Part shown: piece by piece, positions 1 through 7,479 of the stretch | How positions within the stretch are numbered: the stretch's first letter is position 1 | How the letters are laid out: each line of letters opens with the position of its first letter | Origin: Pyrinomonadaceae bacterium | GTDB lineage: Bacteria > Acidobacteriota > Blastocatellia > Pyrinomonadales > Pyrinomonadaceae | Assembly: GCA_013695245.1 (NCBI GenBank) | Contig: JACDAW010000481.1 | Coordinates: 1 to 7,956, forward strand | Direction: 5' to 3' | Length of the DNA stretch: 7,956 nucleotides | Notes under the pieces: generated by a model | Database searches by the model: none | The model's input: only the letters and a program-made list of their open reading frames with translations | Told to the model about the DNA's origin: nothing | Program-made: the position numbers and the translations under genes

Positions 1-2
1 GC

Positions 3-104
3 GTTGATGCGCCGATGCCGTATGCGAAGAATTTGGAAAACCTCGCGCTTCCAGACGTCGCAAACATTGTTGCGGCCGTGCGCGAAGTCGCATATCTAGA
101 TTAA
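3..104 (+). CDS. pdhB: Pyruvate dehydrogenase E1 component, beta subunit (C-terminal end only)
   Basis: The first 33 codons of the window are open in one frame and end at TAA 102-104. They contain VDAPMPYAKNLENLALP followed by an IVAAVREVAYLD tail. The segment DAPMPYAKNLE close to the C terminus is characteristic of E1 beta subunits of alpha2-beta2 pyruvate dehydrogenases, where it belongs to the C-terminal transketolase-like domain. With the alpha subunit and thiamine diphosphate, this protein decarboxylates pyruvate and acetylates the lipoyl group of E2 in the cytoplasm. The E2 gene lies 91 bases downstream on the same strand, which is the usual gene order and supports the call. The 5' part lies outside the window. 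A branched-chain 2-oxoacid dehydrogenase E1 beta is the main alternative, but the C-terminal wording and the E2 neighbour favour pyruvate. Confidence 0.87.
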   Translation, partial: VDAPMPYAKNLENLALPDVANIVAAVREVAYLD

Positions 105-187
105 GAAGACAGGAGACCGAAAGTCAGAGGTCAGAATAAAAATCGGGAGCAGTTCTACTAACTTCTGTCTTCTGACTCCTGACTCCT
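104..187 (+). repeat. Inverted arrays of a degenerate heptamer (AGAAGTC / GACTTCT) between E1 beta and E2
   Basis: The left array, 104-136, reads AGAAGAC, AGGAGAC, CGAAAGTC, AGAGGTC, AGAA, which is a degenerate AGAAGTC heptamer. The right array, 160-187, reads AACTTCT, GTCTTCT, GACTCCT, GACTCCT, the same unit in reverse complement. A 23-base spacer separates them. In RNA, 122-135 can pair with 171-184 (14 positions with one G-U wobble and one mismatch), or 104-112 can pair with 165-173 (9 bp, perfect). The two folds compete for the same right arm. No ribosome binding site for E2 is visible in the 20 bases before its ATG, so the structure occupies the place where one would be expected. It may set E1/E2 expression or mRNA stability, or be only a mobile-type intergenic repeat. 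Confidence 0.7.
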
Positions 188-195
188 ATACACTT

Positions 196-1689
196 ATGGC
201 AACTCAGGTCGTTATGCCGAAGCTTTCTCCAACGATGGAAGAAGGGCAACTAGCGCGTTGGTTAAAGAAAGAAGGCGATAAAGTTTCGGCTGGCGAACCG
301 CTCGCTGAAATTGATACGGATAAAGCGACGATGGAGGCGCAAGCGCTTGCCTCCGGCGTGCTGCGAAAGATTTTTGTCCAAGCAGGCACAAGCGTGCCGC
401 TCGGCGAAGTGATCGCCGTTATCGCTGAAGCCGACGAAGACATCTCCGAGATCGTCGCGCGCGCCGAGTCGGGACGGACAGGCGCAGAAAACAAAAAGTC
501 TGTCGAAGAAAACGTCGAAGCTGGTCAGGACGGCGCGCAACAGGAACTCGCAACGGTCGTCGAAGAAGGCGCGCGCACACAAGCGACAATTCAGGGCAAA
601 CCAATCGAAGGTGATGTTGGCGGTGACGGCAAATCGGGAGAGGGAGCGCAAGCGTCTTCTCCCGGTGACAAGCAATCCGGCGTTTCTACGCCGCCGCCTC
701 CGAATCAACAACCGCCGACGAATGGCGAGCGTGCGCCGGACGGAGGGCGCGTGATCATTTCGCCTCTCGCGGCGCGCATGGCCGCCGAAGCTAACATCAA
801 CTTGCAAACGCTCACGGGCAGCGGCCCCGGCGGGCGCATTGTTAAACGCGACATCGAAGCGGCGATCAACTCCGGCGGAGCGAGCGACGCATCACAACCG
901 TCTCAGTCCGAAGCACAAGGTCAAACGTCAACACCGCCCGCCGTCAGTAAAACTCCTGCTCTAGCTCAGCAACCATCCGTGCAGCAATCACAGATTCAAG
1001 GCGCGGCCGCTTACACGGAAGTTCCCGTTTCCGAAATGCGCCGCACGATTGCGCGTCGCCTCACATCGTCGCTCGGCCCCGTGCCGCATTTTTTTCTCAC
1101 TGCTGAGATCGAAATGGACAGAGCGATTGAGATGCGTCGCTCGATCAACGAACTCGACCCGGAGCTTAAAGTTTCAATCAACGACTTTATTATTAAAGTG
1201 GCCGCCGCCGCTCTCGCGCAACACCCACAGGTCAATGCTTCTTACGGCGAGAAAACTATTCGTCATTACGAAGGAGTTGACATCGGCGTCGCGGTCGCGC
1301 TTGAAGAAGGTTTGATCACGCCGATTGTGCGTGGCGCGGATAAAAAATCTATCGGGCAGATCGGGCGCGAAGTGCGCGAAATGGCCGAACGCGCGCGCAA
1401 CCGCCAGTTGCGACCTGAAGAATACACGGGCGCAACTTTCTCAATCAGCAATCTCGGCATGTTTGGCATTGATGATTTCACCGCGATCATCAATCCGCCG
1501 GAAGCGGCGATCTTGGCGGTCGGTCAAGCGCAACCGAAACCCGTCGTGCGCGAAAATCAGATCGTAATCAGACAAGTTATGCGTGTCACGATGTCGTGCG
1601 ACCATCGCATTATTGATGGGGCGACGGGCGCAAAATTTTTACAAACTTTCAAGAAGCTGTTAGAAAATCCGCTCTACCTGCTCGCGTGA
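196..1689 (+). CDS. pdhC: Dihydrolipoyl acetyltransferase, E2 component of pyruvate dehydrogenase
   Basis: This is the core of the pyruvate dehydrogenase complex and moves the acetyl group from lipoyl-lysine to CoA. The 497 residues show the full domain order. A single lipoyl domain (about 1-80) carries the lipoylation lysine K43 in DTDKATMEAQA. A long polar linker (about 81-185) is rich in Gly, Glu, Gln and Pro. The E1/E3-binding domain spans about 186-225 (ISPLAARMAAEANINL, then GSGPGGRIVKRDI). A second Gln/Ser/Pro linker (about 227-272) precedes the catalytic acyltransferase domain (about 273-497). The active-site motif DHRIIDG places the catalytic histidine at 470 and aspartate at 474. 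The start MATQVVMPKLSPTMEEG is the standard E2 N terminus, so ATG 196 is secure even though no Shine-Dalgarno sequence precedes it. The linkers are less alanine-proline-rich than in enterobacterial E2. No E3 (lipoamide dehydrogenase) gene is in the window. Confidence 0.95.
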   Translation: MATQVVMPKLSPTMEEGQLARWLKKEGDKVSAGEPLAEIDTDKATMEAQALASGVLRKIFVQAGTSVPLGEVIAVIAEADEDISEIVARAESGRTGAENKKSVEENVEAGQDGAQQELATVVEEGARTQATIQGKPIEGDVGGDGKSGEGAQASSPGDKQSGVSTPPPPNQQPPTNGERAPDGGRVIISPLAARMAAEANINLQTLTGSGPGGRIVKRDIEAAINSGGASDASQPSQSEAQGQTSTPPAVSKTPALAQQPSVQQSQIQGAAAYTEVPVSEMRRTIARRLTSSLGPVPHFFLTAEIEMDRAIEMRRSINELDPELKVSINDFIIKVAAAALAQHPQVNASYGEKTIRHYEGVDIGVAVALEEGLITPIVRGADKKSIGQIGREVREMAERARNRQLRPEEYTGATFSISNLGMFGIDDFTAIINPPEAAILAVGQAQPKPVVRENQIVIRQVMRVTMSCDHRIIDGATGAKFLQTFKKLLENPLYLLA

Positions 1690-1708
1690 CGAACGATAAG
1701 GAAGAAGA

Positions 1709-1909
1709 ATGAAAGAAGAACAGAACGCAGCCCAGCAACCAGTAAATCCGCAAGAGCGATCAAGCGATTCTAAAAGCTTACGAGATCAATCGCAGACTGC
1801 TAACCAAACGGAAAATCAATCTCGCGCAGAAGAAGTCGAAGAAGCGGAGCGCGCCTCTGACAACCATGAGGGTAAAGGCACAGGCGCGCGCGCAGGCGAA
1901 TACAGTTAA
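1709..1909 (+). CDS. Small hydrophilic, probably disordered protein of unknown function
   Basis: I do not recognise this 66-residue protein. It is almost free of hydrophobic and aromatic residues and is rich in Glu, Gln, Ser, Asn, Arg and Ala, with an acidic middle (EEVEEAERA, about 41-49) and a Gly-rich end (GKGTGARAGEY). It has no signal peptide or membrane segment, and it is probably unstructured. It is credible as a gene because AAGGAAG at 1698-1704 is a good ribosome binding site 4 bases from ATG 1709, the start lies 19 bases after the E2 stop, and it ends 6 bases before the next start. It may be co-transcribed with the pyruvate dehydrogenase genes, but nothing in the sequence ties it to that complex. 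The alternative is a spacer ORF without function. Confidence 0.6.
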   Translation: MKEEQNAAQQPVNPQERSSDSKSLRDQSQTANQTENQSRAEEVEEAERASDNHEGKGTGARAGEYS

Positions 1910-1915
1910 TTATTC

Positions 1916-2872
1916 ATGATCTCGACCGCACACGTGCGACGCAATTCCGCTCTCGCGCCGCACGCGGCGCTCCTTGCCGTGCAACTGATCTTCGGAACGT
2001 GGCCGATCATCGGGAAGATCGCTCTGCGGCAGCTTCCGAGCACCGGACTCGTCACGTTCCGTGTTGTCGGCGCGGCCGTTGTCTTCGCCATTTTGCGCCG
2101 GACAACGCGGCTTGTTAAAATCGAGCGCCACAGCGACTATCTCAGACTCGCTCTCTACAGTTTGCTGGGCGTGGTGTTGAATCAATTCCTGTTCGTCAAA
2201 GGCTTGGCGCTCTCCACCGTGATCAACGCAACGCTTCTCGGCACGGCCATCCCCATTTTTACCCTGATCGTCAGCGTCATCATTGGTCGTGAGCGCTTAT
2301 CGGTGAAGAAAATTCTCGGCATTCTGCTCGCCATCGCCGGTGTGATTTATCTCGTTAACCCAACGCGCGCCGATCTGCAAGGAGGCACTGGACTCGGCAA
2401 TTTTCTTTTGATCGCTAACGCCACTGCTTACGGCGCATATATCGCGCTTTCGCAGGATGTGGTCAAACGCTATGGTGCGCTCACAGTGATCACTTGGATA
2501 TTCGCTTTTGGCTCAATCGCCACGCTTCCAATCGGTGGTTTTTATCTCGCGCAAACGCCGCTGCAAGATGTTTCGCTGTTTGTGTGGCTGGCGATTGTTT
2601 ACATCATCCTCGTGCCGACGGTCGCTGCCTACTATTTGAACGCTTGGTCGCTCGAACGAGTCGCGCCGAGCACCGTTGCGGCTTATATTTATCTGCAACC
2701 GCTCATTGCCTTCGCGCTCGCGCCGCTCATTCTCGGCGAACATTGGAACGAACATACGTGGGCGGCGGCCGTGTTGATCTTCAGCGGTGTAGCGGTGGTA
2801 ACATGGGATTCACGCGCTAAGAATCGCTCGGCTAATGAAGTTCAGATTGTCCCGGCTCGCCTGAGCGAATAA
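1916..2872 (+). CDS. EamA/DMT-superfamily transporter (ten membrane helices)
   Basis: This 318-residue integral membrane protein has the two tandem EamA repeats of drug/metabolite transporters, at about 15-147 and 160-297. Hydrophobic segments lie at about 16-36, 44-61, 77-97, 104-123, 132-147, 160-180, 188-211, 221-241, 250-273 and 281-297. Both repeats end in the usual helix followed by a short polar stretch: GILLAIAGVIYLVNP in repeat 1 and AAVLIFSGVAVVTW in repeat 2. The segment RVAPSTVAAYIYLQPLIAFALA is typical of EamA helix 9. Members export small metabolites or amino acids, but the substrate cannot be read from sequence. ATG 1916 lies 6 bases after the previous stop and has no clear Shine-Dalgarno sequence, so translation may depend on ribosomes finishing the upstream small ORF. 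The polar C-terminal tail (298-318) is probably cytoplasmic. Confidence 0.9.
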   Translation: MISTAHVRRNSALAPHAALLAVQLIFGTWPIIGKIALRQLPSTGLVTFRVVGAAVVFAILRRTTRLVKIERHSDYLRLALYSLLGVVLNQFLFVKGLALSTVINATLLGTAIPIFTLIVSVIIGRERLSVKKILGILLAIAGVIYLVNPTRADLQGGTGLGNFLLIANATAYGAYIALSQDVVKRYGALTVITWIFAFGSIATLPIGGFYLAQTPLQDVSLFVWLAIVYIILVPTVAAYYLNAWSLERVAPSTVAAYIYLQPLIAFALAPLILGEHWNEHTWAAAVLIFSGVAVVTWDSRAKNRSANEVQIVPARLSE

Positions 2873-2940
2873 CACGCTTGTAGAGTGCAAACTTACCGTG
2901 CGCTTCGCGGATTCGATATGTGATCGAGAGCATTTGTGCA

Positions 2941-3852
2941 ATGACTACGCAAAGCATCTCAGAACAGTCTCATACATTTTCCGTCGCAGAGACGAAAGCG
3001 AAAACATCTGCCGCGCGTTTGTCCATTATCGTCGCGGCTTTTCTGATCGCGCTTAAAATGTTCACGGGTTGGTTCACCGGCTCAATTAGCGTCTGGGCGT
3101 CGCTGCTCGATTCGGCGATGGACATTTTCGCTTCGACGCTTAATTTCTTCGCCGTGCGCGCCGCTGCCCGCCCGCCGGATGAAGAGCACACTTACGGGCA
3201 CGGGAAAGTTGAATCGCTCGCCGGACTTTTTCAAGCTTTGGTGATCGCTTTTTCAGCCGCCTATCTGATCTACGAAGCGATCAATCGCATTATCAATCCG
3301 CATCCGACCAAGTCTGAATGGTTTGGAGCGATGGCGATGCTCATCGCTGCTGGCATCAGCGTTCTGCTCGTTGCCAAGCTTCGTCGCACGGCGCGCATCA
3401 CGGATTCTCCGGCTCTGCATTCCGAAGCCGCGCACTACGCCTCAGATATCTACACCAACATCGCCGCGCTCGGCGCATTGGTTTTGACGGCGCTCAGTGG
3501 CTGGCAGCTTGCCGATCCGATTGTTTCCATTTCGCTTTCGCTTTACATTTTGTGGTTTGCTTTAGGCGTCGGGCGTGAGGCGGCGGACGTGTTGGTGGAC
3601 GCTCGCCTTCCCGTTGAGTTTGAAGAAAAGGTGGCGCAAGTCGTCGGCAAATTTCACGATGCAGGTGTGATCGGTTTTCACGCTCTGCGGACGCGCAGAT
3701 CAGGCTCGCAAAAGTTTATCGAATTTCACTTGGAGGTTGAGCGCAGCAAAAAATTTGAAGAAGCGCACGAGGTAACAGTCAACGTGATACGCGCTATCGA
3801 AGACGAGATTCCACGCGCGCGTGTGCAGATTCACACCGATCCTTGGGGCTAA
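2941..3852 (+). CDS. Cation diffusion facilitator metal exporter (FieF/CDF family)
   Basis: This protein probably exports a divalent metal (Zn, Fe, Mn or similar) across the inner membrane in exchange for protons. From ATG 2941 it is 303 residues long, close to the family norm. The transport-site residues are visible: D57 and D61 in helix 2 (LLDSAMD), and H165 and D169 in helix 5 (HYASD). The helix 2-3 loop DEEHTYGHGKVESLAG carries H83 and H87, as in E. coli FieF. The cytoplasmic C-terminal domain keeps the metal-binding H247, H263, H298 and D300 (IHTDP). An in-frame GTG at 2920 would add 7 residues. I prefer ATG 2941, which has a weak GAGAG at 2926-2930. The 68-base gap after the EamA gene could hold a promoter, but I see no convincing one. 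The stop codon lies 3 bases from the convergent mutS stop. Confidence 0.92.
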   Translation: MTTQSISEQSHTFSVAETKAKTSAARLSIIVAAFLIALKMFTGWFTGSISVWASLLDSAMDIFASTLNFFAVRAAARPPDEEHTYGHGKVESLAGLFQALVIAFSAAYLIYEAINRIINPHPTKSEWFGAMAMLIAAGISVLLVAKLRRTARITDSPALHSEAAHYASDIYTNIAALGALVLTALSGWQLADPIVSISLSLYILWFALGVGREAADVLVDARLPVEFEEKVAQVVGKFHDAGVIGFHALRTRRSGSQKFIEFHLEVERSKKFEEAHEVTVNVIRAIEDEIPRARVQIHTDPWG

Positions 3853-3855
3853 AGT

Positions 3856-6450
3856 TTAAGCGCGCCGCGCGATTCGCGCATCGTTCTCCGCTTCCGCCAG
3901 ACGACGAAACTCATATAATTTCATTAACGCTTCAACCGGCGATAACGAATCAAGATCAATCCCGCGTAACATCTCACAGAGCTTTGCTTCAATCGCAGTA
4001 TTTGATTTCCTGTTACTATCTTGCTGGGCGAACTGCCCAACATCTTTTTCATTTGCTTCCTTTTCGTAGAAACTCAAAAGACTTTCCGCGCGACGAACGA
4101 CGGGGCGCGGCAACCCGGCGAGTTTCGCCGCATAGACGCCGTAACTACGGTCGGCGCTTCCCGGCACAACTTTGTACTTGAAAATGAGTTCAGTTCCCTT
4201 TTCAACGATCTGGACGTGAAAGTTTTTCAAGCGCGGCAGCAATTCTTCAAGCGCCGTCAGCTCATGATAATGAGTGGCGAAAAGCGTTTTCGAGTTGAGT
4301 TGCGGATGATTGTGAATGTATTCAAGCACGGCGCGGGCGACCGACAAACCGTCGTAGGTGGAAGTTCCGCGTCCGAGTTCGTCGAGTAGGATCAACGAGC
4401 GCGGTGTAGCGTGATGAAGAATCTCGGCCGTTTCAACCATCTCGGTCATGAAAGTTGACTCGCCGCTTCCCAAGCGATCATAAAGGCCGGTGCGCGTAAA
4501 GATGCGGTCACACAATCCGATTGTGGCTTCGCTCGCGGGAACGAAACATCCGGTTTGCGCCATCAAGATCGTGATCGCGATCTGCCGGATGTAGGTTGAC
4601 TTGCCGGACATGTTCGGCCCCGTTATCAAAGCGATCTGCGGCGCACTACGACCGCCGAGTTCCACGTCGTTCGTGACAAACCCTTTGTCGCTCATCACTC
4701 TTTCTAAAACCGGATGGCGATTACCTTTGATCTGCAATTCATTCGAGTTAACAACGACGGGTCGAACATAACTGAAGGAGCGCGCTGTTTCGGCAAAGGC
4801 CGCGATCACATCGAGGTACGCAATCGTTCCGGCCGCGCCGAGTATCTCCGTTCGATGTTTGCTAATTTCGTGGCAGACGTGCCGGAACAGGCTCGTTTCC
4901 AATTCACTGATTCGCTCTTGAGAGTTAACGACGAGCGTTTCATGTTCTTTAAGTTCGAGCGTCACGAAGCGCTCGCCATTAACAAGTGTCTGCTTGCGCG
5001 TGTAGTCTTGTGGGACGAGGTGAAGATTCGGGCGTGTGATCTCGATATAATAGCCGAAGACTTTGTTGTAGCCGACGCGCAGCGACTTGATCCCGGTGCG
5101 CGCCCGCTCCCGCGTTTCCAATTCGGATAAAAACCTCTTCCCATCTCGCAAAATGTCGCGCAATCGATCTAGCTCTTCGGAGAACCCTTCACGAATCACG
5201 CCTCCGCTCGCTGTCCTATCATCGTTGATAGCTTTATTAATTAACTGCGCCGCCGCGTCGCACGGTGGCAGTGCGGTCAGGGTTGCGCCGAAGAGTTTCG
5301 TGTTTCTTTGTAGAACTCGGCGTAATCCTATGAGCGGTTCAAGGCTTGAGCCAAGCGCCATGAGATCATTCGCAGTCGCTAACGCAGTGTGGACGCGCGA
5401 AAAAAGTCGTTCGATGTCGCGGATCGAATCTAATAAAGCAACCATCGCCTCATGCTCGTCTGCGTATTCGACGAACCGCGCAACGTGCTCCTGACGCCGG
5501 ACGATCTCGGCAATGTCGAGCAGCGGCTGACGAAGCCACTTGCGGAGCAGACGCCCTCCCATCGGCGTGCGGGTATGGTCAAGCACGGCGAGGAGCGACG
5601 ACGCGGGCGAACTGCTCTCGAAAATTTCGAGGCTGCGAAGCGTCTGCGCGTCGAGCATCATGTAGCTTTCAGCATCGTAACTTGAAAGGCGCGTCAGCCC
5701 TTCGGCAACGCTCGTCTGCGTTCTTCGCAAATATGAAATAATGCAACCGGCGGCCGTTGCGGCGAGCATTTTGTTGCGCAACCCGAAAGCGGATAGCGTG
5801 CTTGAACCGAAGTGTTCAAGCAAAGTGTTCTTGGCGCGTTCAAATTCAAATTCTGCGTCCGGCAATCTCGTCAGAAAACTGTTAGGTAAATGCGCGTTGG
5901 CGTCGAAACTTTCAGCCACCAGAATCTCTGAAGGTCTGAGGCGTTCGAGTTCAGCGAGGGCGCGCGAAGGTTTAAGTTCGGCGGCGGCAAACTCGCCCGT
6001 TGTCACATCGGCATAAGCGAAACCGGCGTTTCCCTTGTCGGTAATGAATGCGGCGAGATAATTGTTCCTCTTGCTCTGCAATAATCCGGGTTCAAGCACT
6101 GTGCCGGGCGTGACGACCCGCACCACGTCGCGCTCGATAAGTCCCCGACCGCTTCCCTCGCCTTGCAACGGAGTATCACTTAACTGCTCGCAGATGGCGA
6201 CGCGAAAACCGCGTGAGATGAGCGTCGCCAGATGACGTTCAAGGCTGTGGTGCGGCACGCCCGCAAGCGGCACGCGCGCCCCCTTGCCCATCGGTTTCGA
6301 TGTCAACGCGATGTCTAATTCGCGGGCAAGCACTTGCGCATCTCCGTCGAACGCTTCATAGAAATCGCCAAGCCGAAATAGCAGCAACGCGTCCGTGTGG
6401 CGCTTCTTGATCGTGAGATACTGTTTGCGGAGCGGCGTTAGGTTATCCAT
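3856..6450 (-). CDS. mutS: DNA mismatch repair protein MutS
   Basis: This ATPase recognises mismatches and small loops and starts mismatch repair with MutL. The 864-residue length is typical of MutS1. The N-terminal mismatch-binding domain has the GDFYEAF motif, with F30 wedging at the mismatch and E32 beside it. Connector, lever and clamp domains follow (clamp region near VGYNKVFGYYIEITR, about 459-474). The ATPase domain has Walker A GPNMSGKST at 611-619, STFMTEM at 665-671, Walker B LILLDE ending at D690 E691, and FATHYHEL at 724-731. The conserved GSADRSYGVYAAKLAGLP segment (764-781) and a C-terminal dimerisation tail complete it. ATG 6450 overlaps the TGA of the upstream gene by one base. 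A TTG one codon earlier is possible but less likely. No Shine-Dalgarno sequence precedes the start, which points to translational coupling. No key residue is missing. Confidence 0.97.
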   Translation of the reverse strand: MDNLTPLRKQYLTIKKRHTDALLLFRLGDFYEAFDGDAQVLARELDIALTSKPMGKGARVPLAGVPHHSLERHLATLISRGFRVAICEQLSDTPLQGEGSGRGLIERDVVRVVTPGTVLEPGLLQSKRNNYLAAFITDKGNAGFAYADVTTGEFAAAELKPSRALAELERLRPSEILVAESFDANAHLPNSFLTRLPDAEFEFERAKNTLLEHFGSSTLSAFGLRNKMLAATAAGCIISYLRRTQTSVAEGLTRLSSYDAESYMMLDAQTLRSLEIFESSSPASSLLAVLDHTRTPMGGRLLRKWLRQPLLDIAEIVRRQEHVARFVEYADEHEAMVALLDSIRDIERLFSRVHTALATANDLMALGSSLEPLIGLRRVLQRNTKLFGATLTALPPCDAAAQLINKAINDDRTASGGVIREGFSEELDRLRDILRDGKRFLSELETRERARTGIKSLRVGYNKVFGYYIEITRPNLHLVPQDYTRKQTLVNGERFVTLELKEHETLVVNSQERISELETSLFRHVCHEISKHRTEILGAAGTIAYLDVIAAFAETARSFSYVRPVVVNSNELQIKGNRHPVLERVMSDKGFVTNDVELGGRSAPQIALITGPNMSGKSTYIRQIAITILMAQTGCFVPASEATIGLCDRIFTRTGLYDRLGSGESTFMTEMVETAEILHHATPRSLILLDELGRGTSTYDGLSVARAVLEYIHNHPQLNSKTLFATHYHELTALEELLPRLKNFHVQIVEKGTELIFKYKVVPGSADRSYGVYAAKLAGLPRPVVRRAESLLSFYEKEANEKDVGQFAQQDSNRKSNTAIEAKLCEMLRGIDLDSLSPVEALMKLYEFRRLAEAENDARIARRA

Positions 6451-7160
6451 CAATCGAAGAGTTGGATCAGTAAATCTTCGACCGAGGTGAGGTGACGGTG
6501 AAGTTTTCGTAATTGTTCAAAGCTCAAGATCGTGGTCACATTGTCGAGTTCATGAAACGCGCCGCGCTGTCCCAGAGTCATTGCTTTACGAGCGCGGTTA
6601 GTGTCCGATTCGTTTGAGATGACGAGAAAAGTTTTTGAGCGCTGCGCTTCATAACCCTGTTTTAACTTGGCGAGCGCCGCGTCAATGTTTCCTTTGCGCT
6701 GCACTTCAAAGATGTGACTCAGGCGTGGGCTTGTTTTGCTTTTGCGCCATATAACATCGTAGTACTCAAACTCAAGTTGAGCGTGGTAGCCGAGCACACG
6801 TCCGATGTCGGCGAGCATATTTTGAATGTCCGTATGCGTGAAGGTTTCAAGCGCAGTCGCTGTCCGTTCAATCGTAAAACTTGAAGACTCGGATGCAACG
6901 CGCTTGCGACCGGCGTTCGTGATGTGCCAATGCCCGCGCAAGCGTTCGATTTCGCGTTTCGTGTCGAGCGCGCGACCAGCGCGTTGCACAATACGTCGCC
7001 AACCCTTTCCGTCGCCGTTGTGCAATGAATGCGTTTCTTGAAGTTGCGGAAAGTAAGCAATGAGCCGCGCATAGAGAAAGCGCACGTCTTCAAAGCCGCC
7101 CGTGGCGGCCAGCTCCTGCAAAATCGGCAACTCGATGCGCGTGATGCTCGGATAAGTCAC
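6450..7160 (-). CDS. Mrr-like winged-helix protein with probable PD-(D/E)xK nuclease-like domain
   Basis: The 236 residues split in two. Residues 1-90 resemble the Mrr N-terminal winged helix: YPSITRIELPILQELAATGG at the start and RLRGHWHITNAGRKRV at the end, matching the G-x-W-x-I-T-x-x-G-R pattern of that domain. Residues 105-236 look like a restriction-endonuclease fold: a helix (DIQNMLADIGRVLGY), then a strand ending in D135 (DVIW), then HIFEVQRKG with E152 and Q154, then an ALAKLKQGYEA helix and a hydrophobic strand (TFLVIS). This is a D...ExQ variant of the usual D...(D/E)xK, so activity is uncertain. DNA binding is likely; cleavage is inferred. The start is GTG 7160: an in-frame TAA lies two codons upstream, and GAGGAA (complement of 7175-7180) sits rather far away at 14 bases. 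Its TGA overlaps the mutS ATG, making a tight operon. Confidence 0.72.
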   Translation of the reverse strand: MTYPSITRIELPILQELAATGGFEDVRFLYARLIAYFPQLQETHSLHNGDGKGWRRIVQRAGRALDTKREIERLRGHWHITNAGRKRVASESSSFTIERTATALETFTHTDIQNMLADIGRVLGYHAQLEFEYYDVIWRKSKTSPRLSHIFEVQRKGNIDAALAKLKQGYEAQRSKTFLVISNESDTNRARKAMTLGQRGAFHELDNVTTILSFEQLRKLHRHLTSVEDLLIQLFD

Positions 7161-7369
7161 GATTTAAAGTAAATTTCCTCACATGCAAACTTACAAGATA
7201 AGCCACTAAGCAATCAAGTTGTATTGCGAACACTACACGACTTTCTGCTTTAACGCCCCTGCTTAATTCTCTTCAGACAACTTACGCGTATAAGAATCTA
7301 AGCAGCTTATGCATTCTTCATATAGCCCTAAACTTTGATCGGAAACGAAACACCGGACGATTGGCGCTT

Positions 7370-7401
7370 ACGATGTGTTTTAATACGAGCTTTAACATCG
7401 T
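7370..7401. promoter_or_regulatory. Dyad, candidate enhancer-binding-protein site upstream of the sigma-54 promoter
   Basis: ACGATGT (7370-7376) and ACATCGT (7395-7401) form a perfect 7-bp inverted repeat around an 18-base spacer. Its centre is near 7385, about 120 bases before the predicted transcription start, which is where activators of sigma-54 promoters usually bind. A second, overlapping inverted repeat, GTTTAA (7400-7405) with TTAAAC (7416-7421), and a direct repeat TTTAAC (7391-7396 and 7401-7406, one 10-base turn apart) add to the density of repeats. Position and symmetry are seen; binding by an activator is inferred, and short AT-rich dyads also arise by chance. Confidence 0.35.
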
Positions 7402-7479
7402 TTAACTAGGAACATTTAAACTGTTTCATTTAAGTTAATAAAAACTAAGAATTAACTTTCCGCTGTCGAAAGCTTTTAA

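Noticed and set aside
262..807. 181-codon open frame on the minus strand across the E2 gene
   Set aside because: It is antisense to the E2 lipoyl domain and linker, is dominated by Arg and Ala/Phe runs typical of a shadow frame, and has no domain resemblance.
2920..2940. GTG 2920 as the start of the metal exporter
   Set aside because: It adds seven residues (MIESICA) with no support. ATG 2941 gives the more usual length and has a weak purine-rich stretch before it.
4714..5494. Two long plus-strand open frames (138 and 135 codons) opposite mutS
   Set aside because: They lie wholly within a clear, motif-complete mutS and have no ribosome binding site or recognisable protein features.
7180..7330. 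Possible sigma-70 promoter for the nuclease-like/mutS operon
   Set aside because: Several -10-like hexamers occur on the minus strand, but none has a -35 at the right distance, so no site is claimed.
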